Assembly: GCA_016758965.1 (NCBI GenBank)
Contig: JAEPRB010000156.1
Location: forward strand, 33,630 to 97,629
DNA length: 64,000 bases
Source of the DNA: Circinella minor
Lineage: Eukaryota; Mucoromycota; Mucoromycetes; Mucorales; Lichtheimiaceae
Reading direction: 5' to 3'
A model generated the notes under the pieces. The model saw only the letters and a program-made list of their open reading frames with translations, had not been told where the DNA came from and made no database searches. Shown here piece after piece: positions 25,101-36,934 of the stretch. Position 1 is the stretch's first letter, and the number at the start of each line of letters is the position of its first letter. Position numbers and translations under genes: made by a program.

Positions 25101-27077
25101 TAGTTTTCTTGACAAACTGTAATACGTTCAAACAGACGAAAGAGATATATATATTAAGCTCTCAGACTATTTTTATACGTACGTATGTACACATTAATTA
25201 TGAGTAAAAATAAAAATTAGGTCACGACTTTCTATATCAATAATAATTTCTAACACATTTATTTTGTATAAAGTAGAAAAAAAATTATTATAAGTACATT
25301 TTCATTATGTATTTGAATGATTTATTTGTCTATTGCACCTACAAATAAGTATTGGGATTATTGGCCTAATTACCTGAACCGAACCATCACCAAAACTCAT
25401 TATTTAAAAGTGACGAATTAGGCAACAATATATCCCAATTTATGGAAGTATATAAGATAAATATATATTATCTCGCTCTTTTTTGATCATAATTTCATAC
25501 AGTCATACATAACAATACGTAATGGCTATTTTTATTTTATGCGTACGTAGAGTAATTTTATTGTTTTTTCAATGTTGTATAAATATATTTGATAACTTTA
25601 TACGTAGTTTTTAAATATTGATAAAAATATGAGAATACTGTGGTAATATAAAGACATATTTTGTGTATGAGTTCATTTTGTATTATAGTAAATAAACCCC
25701 AATCATGATGACATACGTAGTTAATATTTTTTCAAATTTATGATATAAGAATAAGAAACCGAATTACAAATATATACTATATAAACAGTAGAAAAAAAAA
25801 AGAATCCGCACGCTATTTTTGTTTTACACGTCAAATGTGTTTTTTTTTAATTATACAATCAAGATTCTATTAGGTAATATTAATTAATAATATCAATGAT
25901 TATGTAAATTGAAATCATGTCAATCTGATAATAAACAGATAACGTCATATTGATATATATATTTTTTTTTGTTTTATAATTATCGAATATCATTATTGCT
26001 ATCAGTCTAGAAGTAAAGTTTATACAGTTAGTGTAATATTATTTATCCGAGAAGTAATAATAAAAGAGATAAGTGAATGTTAATTATATAATATATTTAT
26101 TCTGAAAAAGTTCTAATAGGTAAAGATAATAAATATATTACGTAGTCTATATTTTAATCGTAAGTATAAACAGATTTTATGTTTGTGAAACTAGTTGCTT
26201 ACGAGGAATAAAGTATAAAGATAATTGATACTGGGGATGATAAAAAAAAAAAAGTAGTTATGTAAATGAATGTTGATATATTATTCTCTGTAATAAATTA
26301 TTGATTATAATAATAGAGTAGCTATAATTAATAGATAGAGGTATATATCACATCTTTACAGTTTGTAGTGAATAATAAGAACGATTCCACAATATATATA
26401 TATATATATATATATCAATTAAGAGACAATCATGAAACAAACGGAACAGAATGTGAATAGTGTTAAGATACATATCCTATCAGAAATTTGAGATAAGAAA
26501 ACCTTTGATAAAAGGGGAAAAATTTTGTACAACATTTGTTTCAGGAATAAGAAAAAAAAATGTCCGCTAGATGAAGTAGTAACAAAACGATTAACCCCCC
26601 CCAAATAGCATGAATTGATAAGAACTTTCTATGATTAATAAAAGAAAAATAGAACAGGAATTATATAAAATATATTCGAAATAGTATTAATATTATTTTT
26701 AAAAATAAGATAATGATAGTTAGTTATTAAAAATAATAATTCTATGGGATCACCTTATAAAGATATATAAGATATATTAAGTTTTATTATCTAAAAACTG
26801 ACAGGTACATAAAAATTGTTATCAATAAAATACATGGGATATAATTATATCTAGTTTGTTTGTGTGTGACAGTATTCTAAAATTAGAATATATACAATAA
26901 AAAAAAAACCGAGTATACGTAAAGTAATAGTATAATATCAAAGATAAATTGTTTTATTATTATGATTATGTGAATTGTATATACATACAAAATTTACAAG
27001 CAAAAAAAAAAAAAAAAAAAAAGATCACAAAAAGAAGGGAAATAAAGTAAGGATTTCTACGTGTATTTAATAAATTC
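22145..27077. other. 4.9-kb AT-rich gene desert
   Basis: No protein or RNA gene is supported. Frames of 61-103 codons (22457-22768, 23416-23601, 24223-24420, 26419-26604) have translations typical of random AT-rich DNA. The region is rich in poly-A/T runs, and from about 24.4 to 26.2 kb contains many copies of the palindrome TACGTA, often as TACGTAG. Long runs of A occur near 27001-27020. Confidence 0.6.
26392..26415. repeat. (TA)12 microsatellite
   Basis: An uninterrupted AT/TA dinucleotide run of 24 nt in the gene-free region. It is a simple sequence repeat, likely length-variable between strains. Confidence 0.9.
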
Positions 27078-28206
27078 TTAAGCAGCAGTATTCCAAAGTC
27101 TATCACCAGAATCACCAATACCAGGGCGAATATAACTAATCAAAAAAGAAAAAAAATACATGTCAGAAAAAAAAAAAAAAAAAAAAAAGGGTTTCTATTA
27201 TAAAACAATATTTTACCCATTTTCATCAAGTGAATCATCAACGCCAGCAAAATAAATTTTAATATCAGGATGTTCTTCTTGTAAATGAGTAATACCTTGT
27301 TTAGACTATAATAATAATAATATTAGTCATTTAGTTTATAAAATAAAACATAATAAAAATAAAAAAACACTTACTGCAAGAATACCAACGAATTTAATGT
27401 TTTCTCCTGCAATACCCCATTCTTTCAAAATATTAACTGTTGCCACAGCTGTGTTACCTAAATATATAAATAAATAATAAGTACCTAACAATATAATTGA
27501 TTACTTTTTTATTTTTTTATTTTTATTTACCTGTTGCTACCACTGGATCCAATACATAACAAACATCAGCATTAGGAGTTTGTGGTAATTTGTTATAATA
27601 TTCGACAGGTTGTAAAGTAACCTATAATATATATAATATATGAATATTATGCATAACTATTTTGTGTGGGAAAAAAAAAGTGGGGGGGGTGGAGCCAACT
27701 GACCTTTTCTCGGAATAAACCCAAATGAAGAACAGGTGCTTCAGGGAACAAAGTTAAGAAACCTTTATAACAAATAATGTAATAATGCATTCAAGTCATT
27801 ATTAAAATTATCATCTTTTATTCCTTTATATCCAATCAAATAATTACTTACCATCCACGAGTCCAAGTCCTGATCGTAATATAGGTACTAATGCAACACG
27901 TTGACTTAATTCAGTACCTTGAAAAGATTCATATGGACTAGTAAGCTATTTATTATAATTATAATTATTATTAGTTTACGTATCTTCTTAATAATAATAA
28001 TGATTATATATATAAAAGATAGAAAAATACTTTACTGTTTTATCTTTTGAAACACCAATATCTAAAGTAGCTTCATAACCAACCAAAGTAGCTAACTCAC
28101 TCATCAATTCACGTACAGCTTTGGAGTTTTGTTTAACTTCACGTAATTGTGAAAGTTTTACACCAACAATAGGATGTTGACTAATGTGAAGATTAGGACC
28201 AGTCAT
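27078..28206 (-). CDS. FUR1: Uracil phosphoribosyltransferase (7 exons)
   Basis: Exons 28206-28036, 27945-27852, 27762-27704, 27621-27531, 27457-27375, 27305-27217 and 27135-27078 join to 214 residues, matching yeast Fur1 (216). The enzyme makes UMP from uracil and PRPP in the cytosol. Hallmarks are the N-terminal [36 protein letters not shown], the PRPP loop [17 protein letters not shown], and the uracil-binding C-terminus [16 protein letters not shown]. Start 28206 (MTGPN) is preferred over an in-frame ATG 15 nt upstream because family members start at this point. The gene is divergent from URC1 across 546 bp. In Lachancea the URC6 gene of the uracil catabolic pathway is also a UPRT, so this copy could serve salvage, catabolism or both. 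Confidence 0.95.
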
Positions 28207-28752
28207 TTTGAAATGAAACAAGTTAAAAGTATAGTTGTGTGGGAGAAATAAGAAAGAAAAAAAGAGTGTGAAAAAAGAGAGAGAGAGAGTATGAAAAGAA
28301 ATGTGGTTTTATATTCACATTGAAAAAAAAAAAGAGGGGGAGGGGGTGGGGAGAAATGATAAGTATTTTTTTGTTATATAATATGTATATAATTATATGT
28401 ATATAATGTTATTTGGGTACATCCAAAATAGGTGGTATGAAAGATGATGACGATGTATTTGACAGAAGAAAGTTTATTGCTTTAAAATAAATGATAAGCG
28501 GAAAGTATAATATAATCACAAGATTAATCAAAAAAAAAAAAAACAAGTACCCAAATCCGCATGATAAATCATTTTTTTATTTTTTATATCATTATAGATT
28601 GCACTTTGGATGTACTCTCCTTTATAATTTTACACTGGGGAAAAAAAAAAAATTGTTTATTTAAACAGGACCCAACTTGTTCAATTTTTTTTTTATTCTT
28701 CTTTCTCTCTTCATTTTTTTTTTCACTTCCTCTTTCTTTTTTACATTTTATT
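28207..28752. promoter_or_regulatory. Shared divergent promoter region, UPRT / URC1
   Basis: 546 bp between the two start codons. Visible elements are an imperfect ATATGTATATAAT palindrome near 28378-28411, a GA-rich block (28255-28350) on the UPRT side and a CT-rich block (28690-28745) directly before the URC1 start. A shared promoter is inferred from the arrangement; no specific regulator site is recognised. Confidence 0.45.
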
Positions 28753-30999
28753 ATGACTGTTCCTGACGAACAAGTTCTTAAACAACTTTTAACCACTGTT
28801 GAAGCTCTTAGAACAGATCAACAACATCTTTCAGCACAGGTATATTTTTTTATATTATATTTATATAAAGATGTTTGATAACTAATAATAATTAATATAT
28901 ATATTGAATATATAATATGAAACCCTATAAGGTTGAACAAATGATTCATAATTCTACTGAAGAATCTAAAACAAGTACTCCATCATCTCCAACAACAATT
29001 TTGTCTCCTGCTAGTGTAACTGCCAAGTCGGTTAGTAAGCCCGTGAACACCAGCAGCACTTCTGCTTCATTGTACCCTCAACGTGTCATCCTCACGTGTA
29101 TGTATCATAATCCCATTTATACGTACTATATATATATATTATATTCCATCAAATTCCTTTATCTTTTAACACACTTTTTTTTTATTTTTTTATTTCAATA
29201 GCTTATCCTCATCAACATGGTATTCATCCAATTAATTTGAATTGGGGTGATAAAGATCCAAAGGAACGTGGTCCTGTTGTTGCATCTAGACATGCGGATA
29301 GTATTAAGAAAAGGTATAGTAAATTATTTAAGAAAGAAAAAAAAAAAGGAAATATTATTAACTCTATTGTTTGTTGTTATTTGTGTATATAATATAGAAA
29401 TGCCATTGGTGCTTATGGTGGTTCTTATTGTGTATATCGTGCATTAGCTGTAGCCATTGGTGACCTTCCCAATGAACATCGTCCTAACTTTGATATGACA
29501 GAACCTGCTTTCAAGATTGGTCCTCATCCTTCCTGGGCTGATCCAACCAAGATTGTTTCTTTGGATCCTTATGGTCATATGGCACCTCAAGTATATAAGG
29601 AAGAATATGAAAATGGTTTGGATGTGAGGTAAAAAAAGTTTTTTGTTGTATTGAGATATTATCAAGTATTAGTTATATACATATATATATATATAGAAAG
29701 TTATTAAAATGTATGTTATATAATAGACCTACCATTGCTGTTACCAAGGCTCACATGACCATGGTTGAAATGGAGAACCTTGTAAAAGAAGGAAAACTTA
29801 AAGTCGATGGCAAGATTGTTGTAAATGACCGTGGTGATTTAGCTGTAAGCAAAGCAGCTGTTGAACCTGTATGGTACTTACCTGGAGTTGCTGAACGTTT
29901 CGGTATTGAAGAAGGTTTACTGCGTCGTGCTTTGTTTGAAGATACTGGAGGAATGTATCCCGAATTAATTACTCGTCCAGACCTTAAGGTCTTTTTACCT
30001 CCTATTGGTGGTATTAGTGTTTATGTATTTGGGGATCCTGCTTATATCTCAGGTAAATAATAGTAATAGTTGGGTTGTTCTTCTATATATACATTATTAT
30101 TATATTTTTTAAAAAAAAATATTCACACACTCACTCATTTTTTTCTTCTATTTAGACCCTGAGAAAAAGCTCACCCTCCGAGTTCATGATGAATGTAATG
30201 GTTCCGATGTTTTTGGTAAGTTTTAAGGGGCAATCAAAAAGTAGATGACCAACATCCGAAAAAAGAAATTCAAGGGGTAGTACAAAACATTTTAAACCCT
30301 AATTTTCTTTTTATTTTTATTTTTATACATGCTACAATTGTTATATAGGTAGTGACATTTGTACTTGTAGACCATATCTAATTTATGGTATTGAAGAATG
30401 TGTTAAACAAGCACAAGAAGGTGGTGTTGGTGTAATTGTCTATTGTAAGTATTATTCATATTAGATATCATTAACTACATATGTAATTCCTATCTTTTAT
30501 TAATTAACTACGTATTTTTATACTCTTAGTCCGAAAGGAAGGTCGTGCCCTTGGTGAAGTTACTAAATATCTAGTATATAATGCACGAAAACGTCAAGCA
30601 GGTGGTGATACTGCTGATCATTATTTCTTGCGTACAGAATGTATTGCTGGTGTTAAAGATATGCGTTTCCAAGCATTGATGCCTGATGTTCTTCATTGGC
30701 TTGGTATTCAAAAGATCGATCGTATGATGGTAAGAATATATAATATTACTTTATGGATAATATGAGATTCTTATTTTTCTTTTCTATAGTCGATGTCAAA
30801 TATGAAACACGATGCTATCGTTGGTGCTGGTATTCCAATTATTGAACGTGTACCTATCCCTGATGAAATGATTCCAGAAGACTCTCGAGTCGAAATTGAT
30901 GCTAAGATTGCATCAGGATATTTTACTACAGGTGAAGTGATGGATGAAAAACAACTTCAAGAAGTCAAGGGTCGTGATTGGGAGGATATTGAGCATTAA
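28753..30999 (+). CDS. URC1: URC1-type GTP cyclohydrolase II-like protein, uracil catabolism (9 exons)
   Basis: Exons 28753-28839, 28932-29097, 29202-29313, 29398-29628, 29727-30052, 30156-30215, 30349-30444, 30530-30729 and 30790-30999 give 495 residues. The C-terminal half is a GTP cyclohydrolase II fold: LRVHDEC and GSDICTC supply the three zinc cysteines (RibA pattern HSEC...CDC), FRKEGRALGE matches RQEGRGIG, and GGDTADHYF follows. The N-terminal half (PYPHQHGIHPINLNWGD, GAYGGSYCVYRALA, RPTIAVTKAHM, PVWYLPGVAERFGIEE) is absent from riboflavin RIB1 enzymes and characteristic of URC1 proteins. In Lachancea kluyveri URC1 is needed to use uracil as nitrogen source by way of uracil ribotides. 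The neighbouring UPRT makes UMP, which fits. The first 70 residues are Ser/Thr-rich and poorly conserved. The exact reaction of URC1 is not something I can state. Confidence 0.88.
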
Positions 31000-31339
31000 A
31001 ATCCTTTTTCGGTTCTCCATTTTTTTTTCCTTATAACCTTCAAAAATGCATACACACAACCCTTTCTTTCCACCACAATTTTTTTTTTCTTGTTACAAAT
31101 GTACATACACACATAAACACACAAGTATATACATGGACACAATCCTTTTTCTCTGTCTTTTTTTGGTTTGATGAATATTTTTTTTTCTAATTAATGAAAA
31201 TTTGACTCTATTATTATAATAAAAATAAATAAAATATATAGTAAACAAAAACAAAAAAAAAAGAATATAAATAATGATAATGAATTCTATAATAATTATG
31301 TACAAAAAAAAAAAAAAGGAGGCATGTATATCCTATTTT
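31000..31339. other. Convergent 3' intergenic region
   Basis: Tail-to-tail spacer between URC1 and the phospholipase gene: T-rich then A-rich, with (CA)/(AC) runs near 31105-31130 and several AATAAA-like signals. No gene is seen. Confidence 0.55.
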
Positions 31340-33814
31340 TCAAGCAATTCGAAGTATATTTTCATTGTTTTCTTTTCGTAATCGTAAATTTCTTTTCCTT
31401 TGCCATATTTGTCGTAAAACATGTCTCACCTGGTCAATATTATCATTCCAATTCCTTTCTGCCAATCCAGTTAATTTCATTGTTTGTGCTGAACTATAAA
31501 CAAAGTTCCAAGTACTACAAAACTCGGCTGTTTGAGGATCAAATGTAGCGTCATAGTTAGGATTATTGATCAATGGGAAATAAATCACTGTTACTGGCTT
31601 TTTATTTGTATCTTGATGATAATGATTGTCATGTCTTTCTTCATAATATGCCTCGGATGGAAATACCGTGCATGTACCCAATGTTGTTTCTTTCTCGTTT
31701 TTAGGCCACCCAGCACCTTTTGGCCATCCATCTATCCCTCGTCGTTGTACATACCCTTCTGCACGATCGAAATGAGTTGATGTTTGAATATCAGCACTTA
31801 AATCAATGGCAAGAATAACATCTGTATCACGACCTTGTCGTAACAGTGGATAAAATGGTATATTATTATCAAGACCAGCATCTGCTAATGCTAAATTAGG
31901 TGAATTCACAAGTAAATCCACCTCTTCTTCTTTTTCGTCAATAGGGTCATGAGCATGAGAACGACGTGTTGGAAGTCGATAAAAAGGATTAGGAAAATCA
32001 GCAGGAGATATTGGATAATACCCAGACATAGTGTCTTTGAATTGAACGATCACTTCATCTGCTTTTTCTAATGCTTTTGCTGGCATAAAGCTTCGAATTT
32101 CTTTATAAAAATGAGCTAACGATGCAGTAAATGCTGATCCAAAAACACTATCAAATAAACAATGTTAAACCCTCTCTCACGCACACACGCATTCTGTGTG
32201 CCAATTCTCCAGTAATCTATTATTATTATTATTATTATCAACACTTTGTTATTTACCCCATCATGATAGCAAGCGCTTGTTCAGGTAATTTTTCAGTATT
32301 TTTTCCTTGATCGAATTTTCTTCCGAATGCCCAAATAGGAATCCATGCTAGTATAAAATATAAGAAAAAGTAAATATAGTTTCGACTTCATTTTTTGTCA
32401 TTTAAATATATATATATATTTACCATCAATTTCTTCTGTTCCCATTTCAAAAGGTGTAAATTCAAACCATTCATAAATATCTGTATCATGACCATCATCT
32501 TCTTCATCAATACGTACAACACAATAAATTGGCATAGGTAATGATCCATCTTGAAAATATCGAGTTTGCTTAGATAGTTTGGTCGTATTAGGATCAATCA
32601 AAATAGGTTTGACTTTTAATCCGGTTTCTTCTTCTGTTTCAATACTCTTCTTTTGTTCTATATCTTCTTTGCTAGCACGTATCCGCCTCGTTAATAATGT
32701 TCCTCCCAATAATAATCCCCAAACATCGACTAAGCTAAGATCACCGTTACGTTGATGATACCGTTCAATTGCACCTTGCATCAAATATTTGCTATTTTGT
32801 GGTGATGCTTTGAGAATATCAATAATAGTGTTAGCATTGGCAATATGGGTATGCGCGTGACTTTTTAAATGTTCCACTAATACATCAAATCGTGCATTTG
32901 TCAATGGACTATAATATTGTGCTAATGCCCAACATGAACCAGAAACACTAGCTGCATACATGACCAAATCTAATACACCAGTATCTTGCATTGCTTTCAT
33001 ATAAGCTGAAATTCCAAGCATTGCCCTCATCCCACCTCCACTATATATTCACAACAACAACATCATCATCATCATTAATAAACATTCATATAGACACATA
33101 GATTCCCCCCCCTTTCCCTGTCAAATAGTATTATATATACCTAGCAGCTATGCCTACGATGGGTATATCCTGTAATTCAACTTCATTTACTGAAACACCA
33201 ATAAACTTTGCAAATGCCTCCTTTTGTTTCATTTTCCGTGCCTTAATAAATGTGAGTTCTTGATCACATAACACTCCCGAACCATATCGAACAATAGCAT
33301 CCATCCCAACTTCTGGATGATATTTTATATCCTTTGTTTCTTTTTCTGCCATTTCCACCATATGTCTAAATTCGTCCATGGTTAAGAAATCCCAAAACTT
33401 GGCATAACCTTCACGCATACTATCCAATTGACCTGCTAATTTAGGATAAAGTTTCACCACAGTTTCTTCAAAATCTTTACGATTCGGTACTTTTATAGTT
33501 GAAATGTCGTTGGTGGTATTAAATACACGACTAATTAAATCATCCACAGAAGTAAATGAAAAGGAATCACCATTTTTCTTGTTTTTGTTTTGTTCTTCTT
33601 GTTGTTCTGCTAATGTAGCGCATGATAATATCCATGATGGTGGAGAAAAAAAAAAGGGTCGATCAATGGATTGTATGATTCGTTTACTGTTGTTGGGATG
33701 TTGTTGTTGTTGTTGTTCGGTCAAAACAGTTTTAGTAGTTATAAGAAAAACAAGTGAAACTGTAGAACAAGACGATATTAATGTCAATTTTTGCCAACAA
33801 TAACGCCAAGTCAT
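31340..33814 (-). CDS. Cytosolic phospholipase A2-type lipase (PLA2c domain), 4 exons
   Basis: Exons 33814-33141, 33040-32424, 32347-32257 and 32147-31340 give about 729 residues. It belongs to the group IV PLA2 / fungal phospholipase B superfamily, which hydrolyses phospholipid acyl esters with a Ser-Asp dyad. The oxyanion loop SGGGMRAMLG (about 225-234) supplies the conserved Arg. SVSGSCWALA has the nucleophile Ser at about 258. LADAGLDNNIPFYPLL has the catalytic Asp in the D-x-G-L motif. A hydrophobic helix TLISSCSTVSLVFLITTKTV near the N-terminus suggests membrane anchoring or secretion. No C2 domain is evident, unlike animal cPLA2 alpha. An in-frame upstream ATG at 33907 would add 31 mostly hydrophobic/Lys residues; 33814 is preferred because a poly-A leader directly precedes it. 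Substrate preference is not predictable. Confidence 0.88.
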
Positions 33815-35103
33815 TACTTTTGTTTTTTTTTTTTTTGGTTGTTTTGTGTTGTTATAAAAAAGACGGAAGATAATAAAAAAAATAACATCAGCTATAAGAA
33901 AATGCATTAGAAATGAACCCAGTTCTTACCAAAATCGGAATATTGTATAACTTATTTTGTTAAATAAATGTTGTCACTTTTGGCAAGGGGTAAAAAAAAA
34001 TCTCACAAACGTAAATCGTGAAAATTTGTGAAATAAGAAAGATATTTATTTATTTTTTCTTCATAGCAAATTAGCTAATTATCACGTCAAACAAAGTATC
34101 TCCTCATTATGATAATAAACGGAGAATAATCTCACATGGCTCATGTACAGAATATTATTCTTTCGTTACAAGAGAGCAAAGATACAGTCTAAAATACGTT
34201 GATAAAACTAATTGTATACAAAACGATTTTGGGAAGAACTCATGAAACAAAGGGAAAAAAAAAGACTCCCACTGGTTCCTCTAAAAAAAAACTATTGGTG
34301 AAGTAAAATCTAATGATTAGCATATAATTTTTTTTTCTTCAAGAATTAACCAATAACCAGCTGAAACAATACTTTATTGGCGTTTTCAGAGACGTAATTA
34401 TTATTAGCTGTCGATTTATTGAGAGAATCATGTACAAGAAATGGTAACTCATCATTGATAAACTTGCCGAGTACCAACTACTTGTTGTTACAGCTTATAA
34501 TACAATTATTACGTATTCAGCTACATGAATTTATATGATCTCGGATACGTAGTTCTAGGAACTGGCATCTTTCTGAGTGTACTTTAATGTACACAACAGA
34601 AGGATGGATTGCTCCCGTGTTCGCAACTTTATTTGACCTAAAAGTTCATTTACACTATAAGTTCTAGGTATGTATCTACACCATTTATCAAAGATGACGA
34701 CTAGAAATAATTTTATTTATTAATTAGACTAATCCACTGTATCAACTGCTCGCGATTATACAAATACTAAAAACTAAAAAAGCATATATTTGGGCTGTGT
34801 AAAGAATCCATCATACTTATTTTTCTTTATCAGCGAGCTTACACTTTCTTTTTTTTTTTTTTGTTACCAATAGACATGCACTGTGATCTTCTACTCACTA
34901 AATAAAACGTCGTTTTTTTTTTCTGCTTTTATCTTGCCAATATATAATTATATTAATATAGTGTTATTATACTCACGTTATCTTTTAGTCAAGAAGGAAA
35001 ATACAGACATTTTAGAGCAAGTCCCTATGTCCACTGTGTTGGTTAATAGTAACGGCATAATTGGTTAGTATTAATTTTAGCGGAGAAAATGAATATCCAT
35101 AGG
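33815..35103. other. Intergenic upstream of the phospholipase gene
   Basis: About 1.3 kb of AT-rich DNA with no supported gene. It precedes repeat copy B. Confidence 0.5.
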
Positions 35104-36934
35104 TATAAAAAATGCGCAGTCGAGCGAAAAAATGAAAAGTCTCTTCTTCTTTTCTTTACTTCTTTCCATGGTTCTGGAGTCTACCTTACCATATTATGCG
35201 CGTCGTTTTTTTTTTCCTGACAAGAAAATAAACTAGCATGCAGTCTTAACCTTAGGGTTAATTTTTGGTAAAGAACCAGGAAAAAGTTTCAGGTGATTTC
35301 TTAATTGCCGCCTCTTTTCCTTAACTTTTGAGAAAAAAAAAACAGCAGCCTTTTTTTTCTTTGACTTGTGGTTAGTCGTTTTATAGGTTTTTGGAGAAAA
35401 AAAGAGGTTTGGAACTTTTTTCCAACTTATGATTGTGTTTGTATTATTTTACGAATGCTGCTTGGTTCGAATGATAATATAACTTTCATTACCCAAACGG
35501 TTCTTTTGAAACGATTGTTCTTGGACATGTCTCTTGTTCCTTGACAAATTCGGTTTCAACTCTTTTCGTAAGCTTGACATGTTCGGATTATTGACGTTTT
35601 CCATTGGTACACCTTGTTTTTCTTTTTTTTTGGGAATAACAAGGAAGGAAAATTGAGCTGATTATGGTATACAAGCTTCAATGGAAAGAGTGAAATCCAA
35701 GTATGCATGTGAAAGGGATTTAGTTACTTTAATGGTGAGTCTTTTTATTGGAGAATGTTCTTTCAAGGCATTCCGTACTGTTGTGTATTGTTAAGAATGA
35801 AGTTAGATGCTGCAACAATCTTTCTTCAGCAACTTTTTTAAGTTGGCTACAATCCTTCAGTTTGAACGGTTGTCATGGTTGAACAACCCGTTGCTGCAAA
35901 TAACGATCGTTTTTTTTTTTCTCTCCATATTTTACAAAAGAAGGAAGTTTGTTGTGCTGGTTGCTAGCAGTACACGCTTTTTATTTTGTGAAAGACCAAC
36001 AAGACTCGGGTTTTACTATTTGTTACCAGGCATTTGCTCAGCAGTGACAGCATTGTCAAATCATTCCAACCATAGTTGATAATTCACGTGCTTTCGGTTC
36101 ACTAATGCCTTACGGATACGCCCATTTTAACTGGGTAGGTGAAACGTTAGTCCAAGGCAAAGTTTCATCCAGTGGCAGCAATGCCTGTCATATTTCCTTT
36201 TTTAACAAGGTATCTACTTATTCCAACGGGTGGATGATCCCATCAGTGACATGGACCTTTGTATTTGGTGTGGTTTAAATTATCAACTGGATGACGGTGA
36301 CTTGGCTTTTGGATTCAAGTTGAAAGGTTGTCACAATTGGCCTGGATGAAAGTAATTCCTAAGCAAGCTGGTGAACCCATTTTGTACCTCCTGCGATTTC
36401 GTTCGATTCTGTCCAAGCGTACCAATTGATATGGTTCTGGTCAAACCAATATCAAGCGATAGTGTCAAAATCAGTGATAGTTGTTGGAACCAAGGTACAA
36501 ACAAAACCAGAAGTATGTTAACAAGCTGGATCTTGCGCTCTATATAATGTTGGTGAGGGATGGGATTCGAACACTTGGGAGATTTATTATAAACCAGTAT
36601 AGTATGACCTAAAGGAGACTATACATGTATTCTCGAGGAGGGTAATACAAGTGCGTGGTGTTGCAGGATGCAAGTCTCAATTGCTGGCGGGTAATTGATG
36701 ATGGGTATAGAATCATGGCAAGGATAACATTTGGCAAGATGGCGTGGCAAGAATAATGTTTGGCAAGACTACATTCTCATCCGTTCCTATTTGATAACGC
36801 GTCATTTGGGATCAACATACACGTGCTTCTGAGGGAATAAATAATACTTTTTTTGGGAAGCTTTGCCAATGAACGTTCTCGTCGTGCTTCCTGTCGGGTT
36901 GTTTGAAATTCATACAACTTACTGATACATTGGC
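35104..36934 (-). repeat. Copy B of the 1,831-bp dispersed inverted repeat
   Basis: The reverse complement of 13116-14946, exactly the same length, with few substitutions. The edges are at TATAAAAAATGCGC (left) and GATACATTGGC (right). The two copies are head-to-head across about 20 kb holding CK2 beta, SNF1 beta, the fucosyltransferase-like gene, UPRT, URC1 and the phospholipase. A tRNA-like or primer-binding-like motif is intact here (36551-36580). The 90-codon frame at 35807-36079 is not matched by an equivalent intact frame in copy A, and I do not treat it as a gene. Confidence 0.85.
36551..36580 (-). other. tRNA 3'-end-like segment with encoded CCA in repeat copy B
   Basis: On the minus strand it reads CCCAAGTGTTCGAATCCC then ATCCCTCACCA: a perfect tRNA B-box (GTTCGAATCC) followed by an acceptor-like strand and CCA. 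Read on the plus strand, TGGTGAGGGATGGGATTCGA looks like a long primer-binding site complementary to a tRNA 3' end. The T-stem pairs poorly and no 5' tRNA half is present, so it is not a functional tRNA. Confidence 0.45.

Noticed and set aside
28753..30999. Annotation as riboflavin-pathway GTP cyclohydrolase II (RIB1/RibA)
   Set aside because: The zinc and catalytic motifs are shared, but the long conserved N-terminal half and the RKEGRALGE variant fit URC1 better, and the UPRT neighbour supports it.
33815..33907. Longer start of the phospholipase at 33907
   Set aside because: It would translate an A-run (KKKKTK) leader. The ATG at 33814 is followed by a plausible membrane helix. Not fully excluded.
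35807..36079. 90-codon ORF in repeat copy B as a gene
   Set aside because: The aligned sequence in copy A does not keep an equivalent open frame, and the translation has no recognisable features.
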